From Emcibacteraceae bacterium (GTDB taxonomy: Bacteria > Pseudomonadota > Alphaproteobacteria > Sphingomonadales > Emcibacteraceae): 53,199 nt of DNA. Under the pieces are notes generated by a model. That model had not been told where the DNA came from, made no database searches, and worked only from the letters and a program-made list of their open reading frames with translations. Location of the stretch: assembly GCA_021774795.1 (NCBI GenBank), contig JAJFIR010000052.1, positions 1 to 53,199 on the forward strand, in the 5' to 3' direction. The position numbers and the translations under genes were made by a program. Below are positions 15,672-24,941 of this stretch, piece by piece (the first letter of the stretch is position 1; each line of letters starts with the position of its first letter).

Positions 15672-17078
15672 ATGGGCAAAGTGATTAAAATAATATTGGC
15701 TGTGTTGGGGGCTTTCTTGCTGGTAGCAGAATTCGCGTCTCCGCTTATTTTAAGTCCTACAGCCGGTATATTTATCAATCCGTCCTCTTCAACCAATGGT
15801 CTTTACATCATTGAAGCCAATGACAACGAATATATAGAGGGGCCGTCGCCAATAAGCTTTAGCCATATTGAACTGGACGATGAATATAATACAGAAGGGG
15901 CTTCAGTCGCTGATATTAATAACGACGGACTACCGGATGTGGTAACGGGTCATTATTGGTATGAAGCACCATCTTGGCAGCGGCATACGATAAGGGTCCC
16001 GCTTCAGGATGCCGTCGGCATTCCTAAACTTTCCGATCATATTAAGATATTTATTGAAAGTGGCGGCGAAAAAGACATTTGGTCAAAAGCGTATCCGCTG
16101 GCTTTTTTTAGTTTCCATGATGATGTCAATAAAGATGGCTGGATCGATGTCATAGCCGTTGATATCACCAGTGCAGGAATCTGGTGGTTTGAAAACCCCA
16201 ACGGTGTAGAAGGAGAGTGGCCGCAACATCACATTATAGACTTTAGCCGCAATGAAAGCCCGATTTTTGCTGATGTTCTAGGTACAGGGAAGCCACAAGT
16301 TATTACAGGGGCCGCGGAGACCGCAGATGCTTCGGGTAAATTATATGCAATTGAATTTCCTGAAACTGGCGGTTTTGAAATTCATACTATTGAAGCTGAA
16401 AATGAAGGACGTAATACCGGAGCAACCCTGCCGACCCACGGTCTTGGATACGGTGATATTAATGGTGACGGCCTAATGGATGTTGTTTTTGGATCCGGTG
16501 AAGGGTTCCTTGATCGCGCAGGCAATCCAGCTGAGCGACAATCATATGATGAAGGCGGATGGTACGAACAACAAATGTCTTCTGATGATGTAAGATCATG
16601 GAAATGGCATGTGATCGATCCTATGGTTTCGCTCTCGCAAATTCAGGTGACCGACGTAAATGGTGACGGTAAAGATGATTTGATCAGTGGCATGGGCCAT
16701 GGCAGGGGGCTATTCTGGTGGGAACAGGCTGAAAATGATCAATGGATTGCCCATTTGATCGATGATACGTACACACAGCTTCACGCTACGGAAATGGCGG
16801 ATATTGATGGTGATGGTGTAGGAGATATAATAACCGGTAAAACACCGCTTGCGCATATGGGATTAAAAGACCCGGATGAATTTGGCACCCCCTATTTATA
16901 TTGGTATAAAATTATCAAGAATTCAGACGGCGAAACCCGTTTTGAACGTCATTTAATTGACGACAATGTGGGTGTCGGACGTCAGATCACAGTGACGGAC
17001 ATCAATAATGATGGAATGTTAGATGTGGCCTCAGGAACCCGTCACGGTTTGCATATATTTTTGCAGCAAAGAAAGTAA
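15672..17078 (+). CDS. Exported VCBS/FG-GAP repeat protein
   Basis: A 468-residue protein with an N-terminal hydrophobic segment (MGKVIKIILAVLGAFLLVAE) acting as signal peptide or membrane anchor. It contains about six FG-GAP/VCBS repeats recognisable by calcium-binding DxNxDGxxD motifs: DINNDGLPD, DVNKDGWID, DINGDGLMD, DVNGDGKDD, DIDGDGVGD and DINNDGMLD. Such proteins form beta-propellers and are often encoded next to DUF1080 and GMC genes. Function is unknown; carbohydrate binding or lectin-like assistance is a guess. The C-terminus abuts the stop of the convergent PhoD gene with no space between them. Confidence 0.87.
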   Translation: MGKVIKIILAVLGAFLLVAEFASPLILSPTAGIFINPSSSTNGLYIIEANDNEYIEGPSPISFSHIELDDEYNTEGASVADINNDGLPDVVTGHYWYEAPSWQRHTIRVPLQDAVGIPKLSDHIKIFIESGGEKDIWSKAYPLAFFSFHDDVNKDGWIDVIAVDITSAGIWWFENPNGVEGEWPQHHIIDFSRNESPIFADVLGTGKPQVITGAAETADASGKLYAIEFPETGGFEIHTIEAENEGRNTGATLPTHGLGYGDINGDGLMDVVFGSGEGFLDRAGNPAERQSYDEGGWYEQQMSSDDVRSWKWHVIDPMVSLSQIQVTDVNGDGKDDLISGMGHGRGLFWWEQAENDQWIAHLIDDTYTQLHATEMADIDGDGVGDIITGKTPLAHMGLKDPDEFGTPYLYWYKIIKNSDGETRFERHLIDDNVGVGRQITVTDINNDGMLDVASGTRHGLHIFLQQRK

Positions 17079-18890
17079 TTAAGAAGTTGTTATGTCTTCC
17101 AACGTAACTTTACCATCAGTGACATCACCGGCTTTATAGCGCAATGACTTTCTATGCGACAAATCAAATTCTTTACTTTCAATTTCCGAAACTACGTACC
17201 AGTCTGCTATTGTTTCCTGTTCTGAAATGGTAATAGTCATATATCCACGCCCACTGGTGCTTGTGTAGGCCATATGATCGTTCATCTTCAGATATTTTTG
17301 TTCAATCTCTTTAAAATGAGGATTGCCGTCACCTGCCCCGGGCGATGTGATACCTTGAACCGCAAATTCAGCACCGTAATGTTTTCCACCCATTTCGTGG
17401 ACGATTGAATGTGCCCATCCGCAATGAGTATCGCCAGCCAAAACAATCGGGTTAACTGCATCTTGCTCAAGCATGTCTAAAACTCTTTTTCTTGCAGGTT
17501 GAAAACCGTCCCACGCATCCGGGTTATATCTAAAACCAAGATCTTCGTGCATTTTCCAGCTTGCTTTTTGTCTTTCTGATGCTGCGGCCTTTTCGGCGTC
17601 AGTATATACAGAAGACGTTGGTGGCCTTCGTTGCATGCTCATGATGACCTGTTGACCAAGTATCTGCCACGGGATGCCATTCTTTTTCGATGTTTTTAAT
17701 GTCTCTTTTAACCATTTTTCCTGCGGCGCGCCCATCATGGATCGTTCTTCAGTCTCTAACCTTTTGTGAAATGCTCTATAATCGCGGCGGTATTGCCACC
17801 CTTCAGGCAGTGTGCGTTCAGTAAGATCACGCAATATTTTTGCATCGGTTACTTCATTTCCGTCAGCGTCATAGGCAATGGGTACGGTGGTTATGCCGCC
17901 CTCTCCATCATCGACCGCAGTCCTAATCCAGTCAGGGTCCTTGTCGTATGTTAGATCGCGTTCCCTTCCGATGATGCGGGTGTCTAACATTGCGAGCGTC
18001 GCTAATTCACCAAAATCAAATGAACGATAGCTTACAAATATCTGTTGCTCTCTAATGGGTAACCATTCGAAATAAGCCTGATTGGCGGCTGCACGACGTT
18101 GATGCCAAGAACCTTCCCCTCCATTATGGTTTTCCGCGCCTTCAAAATATGCATTATTGGCAAATTCATGATCATCCCACGCACACATGAAAGGATATAA
18201 ACGGTGTATTTCCTGTAGATCCGGGTCAGTTCTATATTGCGCGTGCCGACGCCTGTAGTCTGATAGCGTTATGATCTCATGAGGTGGGTCAACGAGACGG
18301 CCCATTTTTTCTGCGTTAGGCGAAGTATATGTACCGACAGGATAATCGTACAGATAATCACCGAGATGCAAAACAGCGTCAAATGGTCCATTATCGCAAA
18401 TTGCCCTATAAGCGTTAAAATAACCAAACGGATAATTAGAGCAGGAAGTAACAGCTAACCGTACCTTTTCTTTTCCTTTATCACGGAGAGTTTGTGTTTC
18501 ACCAATGGGGGAAATTTGATCGTTAACCCTAAAGCGGTAATAATATTTCTGACCGGCTTCTAATCCGGTGGCATCGGCTTTCGCCGTATAATCACTGCCT
18601 TGTCCCGTGTGAATGTGCCCTGATGTAACGACATTCGTGAAATCACGATCGGTTGCTACATCCCAATTAATATGGACAATCCCATTGTGGTTGCTTTCTT
18701 CAGGTGTAACGCGGGTCCAGATTATCACTCTGTCCTGAAGCGGATCACCACTTGCCACACTATGATTATAATTAATTCTTGTTCCTGCATTTTGTGCGTT
18801 TGCAGCACTTGCCACAGTTAGCGTGGCTGCCGCACTTGCTGGTACAGACTTTAAAAACTTTCTTCTGTTAACATTTGTTGGCTTTTTCAT
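17079..18890 (-). CDS. phoD: PhoD-family alkaline phosphatase/phosphodiesterase, Tat-exported
   Basis: A 603-residue protein with a twin-arginine signal peptide (NRRKFLKSVPASAAATLTV) ending near ANAQN. The N-terminal PhoD_N domain (INYNHSVASGDPLQDRVIIW) is followed by the metallophosphatase domain with metal ligands visible in AVTSCSN, HLGDYLYDYP, CAWDDHEFANN and VLAGDTHCGWAH. PhoD enzymes use calcium and iron to hydrolyse phosphate mono- and diesters in the periplasm. The start has a good AAGGGA ribosome binding site. It is transcribed toward the sugar-oxidation operon and is probably regulated separately; no Pho box was identified. Confidence 0.92.
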   Translation of the reverse strand: MKKPTNVNRRKFLKSVPASAAATLTVASAANAQNAGTRINYNHSVASGDPLQDRVIIWTRVTPEESNHNGIVHINWDVATDRDFTNVVTSGHIHTGQGSDYTAKADATGLEAGQKYYYRFRVNDQISPIGETQTLRDKGKEKVRLAVTSCSNYPFGYFNAYRAICDNGPFDAVLHLGDYLYDYPVGTYTSPNAEKMGRLVDPPHEIITLSDYRRRHAQYRTDPDLQEIHRLYPFMCAWDDHEFANNAYFEGAENHNGGEGSWHQRRAAANQAYFEWLPIREQQIFVSYRSFDFGELATLAMLDTRIIGRERDLTYDKDPDWIRTAVDDGEGGITTVPIAYDADGNEVTDAKILRDLTERTLPEGWQYRRDYRAFHKRLETEERSMMGAPQEKWLKETLKTSKKNGIPWQILGQQVIMSMQRRPPTSSVYTDAEKAAASERQKASWKMHEDLGFRYNPDAWDGFQPARKRVLDMLEQDAVNPIVLAGDTHCGWAHSIVHEMGGKHYGAEFAVQGITSPGAGDGNPHFKEIEQKYLKMNDHMAYTSTSGRGYMTITISEQETIADWYVVSEIESKEFDLSHRKSLRYKAGDVTDGKVTLEDITTS

Positions 18891-19007
18891 GTTTCATTCC
18901 CTTTATGATATTGATGATACCTATTTCCAACTCTTGCATGCAAGTAATCATTGAGAAAACATGATGGATTTGCTGAAATTTCATCTAAATGTCATAATTT
19001 GATATTT

Positions 19008-19034
19008 TTAGACAGTTGGTCTAAGATTTATAAT
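19008..19034 (+). promoter_or_regulatory. Palindrome overlapping a candidate promoter of the M14 peptidase gene
   Basis: TTAGAC (19008-19013) and GTCTAA (19019-19024) form a perfect 6-bp inverted repeat around AGTTG, followed by TATAAT at 19029-19034. The palindrome would lie in the -35/-10 spacer, a common position for a repressor operator. No -35 of quality is seen, and no regulator is identified. Confidence 0.4.
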
Positions 19035-19071
19035 AATTAGGCGATTACGAAATGTTATTAGGAGTATTTAT

Positions 19072-20280
19072 ATGAGTAAATGTATTAAAAATTTCGGATT
19101 GGAAAAGTTTTATCCAATTATGAAACTTGTAATTGGTTATTTCGTATATATTGCAACATCAAGCGGCGTGATTGCCGCCCCAAATGATGGTAAAAAATGC
19201 GAAAGCGTTAATGCCATTATTAGTGCTGAATTTGAAGCTGGTGGTATGTCCAGTTGTAGCTCATTTGTGCCAAGTATTTTCCGCGTCTTGATTGAACCGG
19301 AAGACGAAGATTCCATTGGAAGAAGTGCCTGGTATGCGTTCAAGATAACTAATAAAGTATCAACACCAATTGTAGTTGAACTTGTATATAGAGGTGGTGA
19401 ACATCGTTTTTGGCCGAAGATAAGCAGGGATGGACGAACCTGGAGCAGACTGGATAGTAGTATGTTCAAGGAAGTCAGTGAACAAAGAATACAATTATTT
19501 CTACAGCCGCAGGATAATCCTTACTATATTGCTGCACAGGAAATTTACGGTAATGACGTTTCCTTGAATTGGATGAATAAGATGGTAGCCAATAATGCTG
19601 TCTCGAGAAGCACAATTGGTGCTTCCGAATTGGGTCGTCCAATCCATAAAATTGAAAGCAACAGCGGCAATAATACGAAAGAATATATTTTCATGATCGG
19701 TCGCCAACATCCGGCGGAAGTGCCCGGTGCGTGGGCAATGACCTCATTTATTGAAACTTTATATGCCAATACGGATCTAGCGCGTCGTTTCCGCGATAGA
19801 TTTGGTATCATTTCTGTTCCTGTGGTCAATCCGGATGGCGTAGCACTTGGGTATTGGCGTAACAGTACGGGCGGCAGGGACCTTAACTATACCTGGGGTC
19901 CCTTTGTCCACAAGGAGACATTGTCGGTCAAAAATGAGTTAGACCGATTTAAAGGTGGTGACAAGCTTAAATTATTTATCGATTTTCATTCTACACATGG
20001 GAATCTTTTTTATACTCAGCGGAGCCCAGGAGGTGAGTGGCCAAGCGATATGACCCGTCGATGGTTTAGTGGAGCAATGCCGCGCCTTAATAACTACGAA
20101 TTTGAACATATTGCCCTGACAACAGATTCTGGAATGAAAAACTCTAATAATTATGCCTATCATACCTTTAATGTACCAACGATTATTGTTGAAGCCGGGG
20201 AGGAAACGGAGCGCTTGACAATACAAAATGCGATGGTTGTATTTGCGGAAGAATTGATGCGTGTAATGCTTGGTTCCTAA
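19072..20280 (+). CDS. Exported M14-family zinc carboxypeptidase (cytosolic-carboxypeptidase-like)
   Basis: A 402-residue protein with a hydrophobic N-terminal segment (residues 17-36, ending VIAAP) that looks like a signal peptide. Residues about 45-180 resemble the beta-sandwich domain that precedes the peptidase in the CCP/AGBL branch of family M14. The zinc site is visible: HPAE with H213 and E216, and a later His in DFHSTHGN; the substrate-binding NPDG...WRNSTGGRDLNY and the catalytic Glu in IIVEAGEE are present. It should remove C-terminal residues from peptides. The start at 19072 has AGGAG seven bases upstream. It stands alone and ends in a strong hairpin shared with a convergent gene. 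Confidence 0.87.
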   Translation: MSKCIKNFGLEKFYPIMKLVIGYFVYIATSSGVIAAPNDGKKCESVNAIISAEFEAGGMSSCSSFVPSIFRVLIEPEDEDSIGRSAWYAFKITNKVSTPIVVELVYRGGEHRFWPKISRDGRTWSRLDSSMFKEVSEQRIQLFLQPQDNPYYIAAQEIYGNDVSLNWMNKMVANNAVSRSTIGASELGRPIHKIESNSGNNTKEYIFMIGRQHPAEVPGAWAMTSFIETLYANTDLARRFRDRFGIISVPVVNPDGVALGYWRNSTGGRDLNYTWGPFVHKETLSVKNELDRFKGGDKLKLFIDFHSTHGNLFYTQRSPGGEWPSDMTRRWFSGAMPRLNNYEFEHIALTTDSGMKNSNNYAYHTFNVPTIIVEAGEETERLTIQNAMVVFAEELMRVMLGS

Positions 20281-20316
20281 ATTGAAGCCATATCAATTTT
20301 GATACAGCTTCAATTT
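20279..20316. terminator. Bidirectional hairpin between convergent genes
   Basis: AAATTGAAGC at 20279-20288 pairs with GCTTCAATTT at 20307-20316, and the loop contains a second perfect pairing (TATCAA/TTGATA). The hairpin begins at the stop codon of the M14 gene and lies before the stop of the convergent sterol-desaturase-family gene. Flanking A/T runs give a short U tract in both directions. Confidence 0.65.
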
Positions 20317-20328
20317 AATCTTAGTAAT

Positions 20329-21108
20329 TCAGGTCTTAAATTCGTTGTCCGTTAAATCGGGCTCGCCATTAGTATCCTGGAATGTGAGCATTTCAAAAAC
20401 TTTCGATGAAGCACCTTGATAAAACCCCGTTTCATATTCGTAACCTTTAGGATTTAAAAAAGTACCGAATAAAATATCAAAAATGGCGATGTCAGAATAA
20501 TTGTGTTCATGTATGCCTTTTGCATGATGATATGTGTGGCTTTCTGGGCGCTGCACGATGTAACCCAGCCAATGAGGAGTATTAACATTGGCATGCTGGA
20601 ATATGTTAAAAAAGGTGGTAATAAGCAAAAATGCAGTTACAGCTTGTGGTGTAACACCGATAGTTAGTACAAGACAGATACTACCTAGCAAAGTAAATCC
20701 GATCATGTCGAGCGGACTAAAATAGAAAGCACCGTATGTATCAATACGCTCTGCGCTATGATGCATTTGATGAAAAGTACGCCATAGAAAATCTGATTTA
20801 TGCATTGCTCGATGCCATATATACAATCCGAACTCGTATAGAAATAAAGCAAAAAGGGTACCCCAAATCACGCCAAATTCTGTGAGATCAAATAATCTGT
20901 ATTCTTCCAAAAAAGGATCGGTAAGCAGTGGTAAATATGATGACAAATAAAAGAAAACGGTGAACGCAGTAATTCCCTTTAGTTTCCAGTATTTGACTTT
21001 CGGTAATGAGCGTGCAGGAAAGAGAGCTTCCCATATCATTAACATCGCATATATAGCTAATATGATTAAAGATATTGGATCCAATAGTAGTTCAAGTGGT
21101 GTAGGCAT
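20329..21108 (-). CDS. Sterol desaturase/fatty acid hydroxylase-family membrane protein
   Basis: A 259-residue protein with several membrane segments and the histidine clusters of the di-iron fatty-acid-hydroxylase superfamily: HRAMH, HQMHH and HHAKGIHEHNYSD. These bind two iron atoms that activate oxygen to hydroxylate or desaturate lipids. The substrate is not identifiable; bacterial members act on sterols, carotenoids, ornithine lipids or alkylglycerols. The ATG has AGAGGA upstream. It is downstream of the TolB/TPR gene on the same strand, separated by 101 bases that hold a strong hairpin. Confidence 0.87.
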   Translation of the reverse strand: MPTPLELLLDPISLIILAIYAMLMIWEALFPARSLPKVKYWKLKGITAFTVFFYLSSYLPLLTDPFLEEYRLFDLTEFGVIWGTLFALFLYEFGLYIWHRAMHKSDFLWRTFHQMHHSAERIDTYGAFYFSPLDMIGFTLLGSICLVLTIGVTPQAVTAFLLITTFFNIFQHANVNTPHWLGYIVQRPESHTYHHAKGIHEHNYSDIAIFDILFGTFLNPKGYEYETGFYQGASSKVFEMLTFQDTNGEPDLTDNEFKT

Positions 21109-21163
21109 AATAATTTGTCCTCTATAATAAAATGGTTTATGATTTTACTTATTGAGGCGTAAG

Positions 21164-21190
21164 TTTATTCCTTACGATGTAAGGAATAAA
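21164..21190. terminator. Perfect 12-bp hairpin downstream of the TolB/TPR gene
   Basis: TTTATTCCTTAC (21164-21175) and GTAAGGAATAAA (21179-21190) form a perfect inverted repeat with a three-base centre. It lies between two minus-strand genes. On the minus strand it is preceded, not followed, by a T run, so it is not a textbook terminator; it could be a transcript-end hairpin or an operator for the hydroxylase gene. Confidence 0.4.
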
Positions 21191-21209
21191 AAAATAGACT
21201 GTAAGTTTA

Positions 21210-23015
21210 TTATAACTGCCAGTCGATATTAACTTCTGGTTGATAACAACAGAAAGTTCCTGTCTTGATCGATTTAGATAAATGTTTTGCCAATGCAGGG
21301 TGAGATTTCTCAATTTTCTTTAATGCGCTTCTGATCCTCCAAGTAATAGCGGACCTTGCCTTTTCCGCTGTGGAGCCTATCTCTCGTGATTTTCCATTAA
21401 GGCCAAGCGATGTTGAAAGGTGATCCAAAATAGCGTCATATTCTTCTCTTAATATAGAAACACGAGTAATATCATTCATTTCTTCCGCTTCACTAATGTT
21501 AGATTGCAATTCTCGAATTCTATTGTGATATTCTGATTTGGCTTGGCTATCCAACGTTGCAGTTTTTGTGCCGCTATCAATCACTGAACCCATTAATTCC
21601 ATTGAATGATATTCGATATTTGGATCGGCCAGCAATTTATGGATGTCGTGCAGCCCTTTTGCATCTTTTATCAACACGGTTTGTTCTTGGAAACTAATAT
21701 GCCAGACATCTGCCAGAAAAGAAAATTTTGCGGTTTCGGCTTGTCGTCTATCATTTGAACGTTGGTCGAAATTAATTCTTTTATTGTCTTTAATATAATT
21801 CCAAAAAGGAGTGAGATTGCAATCATTTTTATAAGGGTTAACATTAATCTGCCAGCTAAGAGCTTCTTCTTCCAATGATTTCTTCGATGTTTCTTTTTCT
21901 ACAGAATATATATTTTCTTCAAATGTTTTAAGATAAATACCCCAGTATTCCCACATTTTATCATAATCGGAGAGATGAAAATATGCCGCGGCGACATAAG
22001 CAGGTAAATCTGTCCAAAAATTCGATACGTCAGTTTTTACAGCGAGCTCAATGCTTCGTTCGAAATCTCCGATCTCAAAATAGCATTGTGATCCGTATGC
22101 CAAATATGAGTCGTCAGTACGAAAAGGATCTAATTCAACAGCTTTAAGATATTGTTCTAATGCTTCTTGCGGATAACCCAAATACATCATGCAAAAGGCA
22201 ATTTGAATTAAATTATCCGCATCATTAGGGTTCATACGCAGCGATTTTCTGATGCAATGTTCCGCTTTTTCGAATTCACCCATATATATATAAGTTTTAC
22301 CTAAAATAGCGAGGGCACGGTAATCATTTTTGTCAAGATCAACCGCCTTCAAAGCGTATTTATGGGCGCCGTTCATATTAATTTCCCATTTTCCCCATAC
22401 CTGGCAACTCCATTCGTTGAAATATGATAGGGATAGGCCAGTATAAGCAGGTGCATAGTGCGGGTCTATTTTAAGAGCAGCGTCAAAAAAATCTCTTGCG
22501 GACGCATCGCTTTCTGACGTTCCTTTTTTTAAACAATCCATACCTAAAAGCCAGTTCTCATATGCGGCAAGTTCGACTTCTTCTTTTTTGTAGGAATCAG
22601 AAAGTAAATTAAAATCTATTTCTTTTTGAAGGGCGCTGACTATTTGTTGAACCATTGCGTCGCGTGTATCAAAAATTTCGCCGACGGATTTATCAAGCTG
22701 GTCTGAGAATTCTACGCTTCGATCGTTTGCATTGATAAGCTGGATTGTTATTCGCAACATATCAACTACGGTTCTCACGCTGCCCACTACCAAAAAGTCA
22801 GCAGACAACTTATCTATTTCACCATAATCTGAAATATCGGTAATTTGTTCAGTAGACAGCTGAGAAATAACAGAAATTCCGACAAACTTCGATAAGTTCG
22901 TAATCAAATCTTCGGTAAGACCATGAATTAAAGTTCTTAATCGCTCATTCTTGTTAATCACTTTAAATGGCAATACCGCAATAGAAATATTTTTACTTTT
23001 GTTCAATCTGCTCAT
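21210..23015 (-). CDS. TolB-like/TPR protein with conserved C-terminal domain
   Basis: A 601-residue cytoplasmic protein. Residues about 9-135 match the TolB-like N-terminal domain found in adenylate-cyclase-type and CadC-type proteins (SIAVLPFKVINKNERLRTLI, then DFLVVGSVR). Residues about 150-370 are tetratricopeptide repeats (YAPAYTGLSLSYFNEW, later FEKAEHCIRKSLRMNPNDAD). The last 160 residues carry a domain I recognise from many multidomain bacterial regulators, with KDAKGLHDIHKLLADP and, near the end, EKARSAITWRIRSALKKI and TGTFCCYQP. The usual cyclase or ATPase partner domain is absent. A regulatory or scaffold role is likely. It is divergent from the AcuI gene; the start has no obvious ribosome binding site. 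Confidence 0.75.
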   Translation of the reverse strand: MSRLNKSKNISIAVLPFKVINKNERLRTLIHGLTEDLITNLSKFVGISVISQLSTEQITDISDYGEIDKLSADFLVVGSVRTVVDMLRITIQLINANDRSVEFSDQLDKSVGEIFDTRDAMVQQIVSALQKEIDFNLLSDSYKKEEVELAAYENWLLGMDCLKKGTSESDASARDFFDAALKIDPHYAPAYTGLSLSYFNEWSCQVWGKWEINMNGAHKYALKAVDLDKNDYRALAILGKTYIYMGEFEKAEHCIRKSLRMNPNDADNLIQIAFCMMYLGYPQEALEQYLKAVELDPFRTDDSYLAYGSQCYFEIGDFERSIELAVKTDVSNFWTDLPAYVAAAYFHLSDYDKMWEYWGIYLKTFEENIYSVEKETSKKSLEEEALSWQINVNPYKNDCNLTPFWNYIKDNKRINFDQRSNDRRQAETAKFSFLADVWHISFQEQTVLIKDAKGLHDIHKLLADPNIEYHSMELMGSVIDSGTKTATLDSQAKSEYHNRIRELQSNISEAEEMNDITRVSILREEYDAILDHLSTSLGLNGKSREIGSTAEKARSAITWRIRSALKKIEKSHPALAKHLSKSIKTGTFCCYQPEVNIDWQL

Positions 23016-23181
23016 AATTGTGCTTAAACCATTAATACGTGCATAGTTTACTCTTTTTGGCGAAAATAAGCAAAAAGGAATTCCATGGTAACAGCTGGAA
23101 ATAAATGCATAGATATATGAATAAAGATACTATAGTTTTTAAAACTAATTAGTTGGCTGGCACAACGAACAGGAAGTAAAA

Positions 23182-24174
23182 ATGACAAAAAGCTTTAAAG
23201 CATTAATGGCGATCGCTGTGGGAGAGCGTGATTATAACGTATCTTTTACGGATATTACCGAAAATGATTTACCTGATCTTCCGGTTCTCGTGGAAATAGA
23301 TTATTCTACGATAAACTATAAAGATGCATTGGCGGTCGCAAAAAAGGGAAAGATAATCCGATCTTTTCCGATGATTTGTGGTGTTGATCTTGCGGGGAGA
23401 ATTATCTCAAGTCCTGATGAAAAATGGAAAGCTGGAGATAATATTATTATTAATGGTTTTGGTTTGTCTGAGACGCAGCAGGGTGCTTATACCCGACGCC
23501 AGCGAGTATCCGCTGACTGGCTGGTAAAATTACCTGAGGGTATGACTTCGCGTCAATCGATGGCGATCGGAACGGCAGGTTACACAGCGATGCTTTGTGT
23601 CCAAGAGCTTGAAAATAACGGTGTTGAACCAGGCGCAGGTGAAATATTGGTGACAGGAGCAACTGGTGGTGTTGGTTCGATAGCTGTCATGATATTGAAT
23701 AAACTCGGGTATCAGGTTGTGGCAAGTACTGGTCGCAAAGAACATGCGGAATATTTAAAATTGTTGGGTGCCGAACTTGTGATTGAAAGAGACGAGCTGG
23801 ACCGGGACGCCAGGCCGTTAGAGAAAGAACGCTGGGCAGGAGTCGTCGATTGTGTTGGTGGAAAAATCCTTGCTACAGCTATCGCGCAAACCCAATACGG
23901 CGGAACGGTTACAGCTTGCGGGTTAGCGGGTGGATACGGATTAAGTGTCACCGTAATGCCGTTTATTTTACGCGGTGTAAAATTAATTGGTGTGGATAGT
24001 GTAATGGCATCTATTCCTGTGAGAGTAGAAGCGTGGAGGCGCCTTAATCAGGATATTGATTTTAAGCTGTTAGAAAGTAATACGGCAGATATAAAGTTTA
24101 AAGACCTTCCATCTGCCTGTGTCGATTTGCTGGAAGGCCAGTCAAAGGGCAGAATGGTGGTCGAAATTATATAG
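23182..24174 (+). CDS. acuI: AcuI/YhdH-type quinone oxidoreductase (acrylyl-CoA reductase family)
   Basis: A 330-residue zinc-free medium-chain dehydrogenase/reductase. It has the family's STINYKDALAV, GVDLAGRI, the NADPH-binding loop VTGATGGVGSIAVMILNKLG and the C-terminal VDLLEGQSKGRMVVEI. YhdH/AcuI proteins reduce acrylyl-CoA to propionyl-CoA with NADPH, detoxifying acrylate from DMSP or 3-hydroxypropionate metabolism. Whether this copy has that exact substrate cannot be told from sequence. It has an AGGAAG ribosome binding site and a 15-bp palindrome (TAGTTTTTAAAACTA at 23133-23147) upstream that might be an operator. No DMSP lyase gene is nearby. Confidence 0.85.
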   Translation: MTKSFKALMAIAVGERDYNVSFTDITENDLPDLPVLVEIDYSTINYKDALAVAKKGKIIRSFPMICGVDLAGRIISSPDEKWKAGDNIIINGFGLSETQQGAYTRRQRVSADWLVKLPEGMTSRQSMAIGTAGYTAMLCVQELENNGVEPGAGEILVTGATGGVGSIAVMILNKLGYQVVASTGRKEHAEYLKLLGAELVIERDELDRDARPLEKERWAGVVDCVGGKILATAIAQTQYGGTVTACGLAGGYGLSVTVMPFILRGVKLIGVDSVMASIPVRVEAWRRLNQDIDFKLLESNTADIKFKDLPSACVDLLEGQSKGRMVVEII

Positions 24175-24228
24175 GATCAAATTGGCTTAAATCGAAAGTC
24201 GGAAAAATGAATTAACCGGAGTTACACT

Positions 24229-24858
24229 ATGAATAATGCCCACTTGATAGATCATCCCCTTATCAATCATAAATTATCGATTATGCGGAAAAAAGAAACT
24301 CCTCCTCCACACTTTCGCGCTCTTCTGCGGGAAATAAGTATGTTGATGGGATATGAAGTTACCCGCGATTTACAGTTAAAACCTATTGAAATTGAAACGC
24401 CGGTAGCAAAGGCTACAGCATCAGAACTGGATGGTCGCAAGATGTGTATTTTTTCGATATTGCGCGCGGGAGAAGGGCTTTCTCAAGGATTACTTGATTT
24501 AATCCCGACCGCCAAAGTTGGGCACGTGGGGCTTTACCGTGACCCTAACGACCTTCATGCGGTGGAATATTATTTTAAATCTCCTCCGCATCTGGACGAA
24601 AGATTTAATCTTGTTGTTGATCCGATGTTGGCTACCGGTAATTCGGCAATAACTGCATTGGATAGAATAAAGCGGGCAGGGGCTAAGAATATTACCTTTC
24701 TTTGCTTGCTTGCAGCACCGGAAGGGATTAAAGCGTTAAACGAGGCGCATCCCGATGTGCAAATTTATACCGCAGCTATTGACGAGAAGTTAAACGAGAA
24801 AAGTTATATCGTACCGGGTCTTGGTGACGCTGGTGACCGGATATTTGGGACATTATAG
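24229..24858 (+). CDS. upp: Uracil phosphoribosyltransferase
   Basis: A 209-residue type I phosphoribosyltransferase of usual length. It converts uracil and PRPP to UMP in pyrimidine salvage. The PRPP-binding loop is [12 protein letters not shown], the flexible loop region contains [19 protein letters not shown], and the uracil-binding C-terminus is [16 protein letters not shown], all diagnostic of Upp. A GGAG site precedes the ATG. It follows acuI after 54 bases and may be transcribed with it, although no functional link is obvious. Confidence 0.96.
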   Translation: MNNAHLIDHPLINHKLSIMRKKETPPPHFRALLREISMLMGYEVTRDLQLKPIEIETPVAKATASELDGRKMCIFSILRAGEGLSQGLLDLIPTAKVGHVGLYRDPNDLHAVEYYFKSPPHLDERFNLVVDPMLATGNSAITALDRIKRAGAKNITFLCLLAAPEGIKALNEAHPDVQIYTAAIDEKLNEKSYIVPGLGDAGDRIFGTL

Positions 24859-24941
24859 TTGATTGCAGATTATATAAGCATTTGACCTCTGAAAATCTAT
24901 TTTTATTGCGTTTTAATTTAAAATAATATATTCATCACTTT

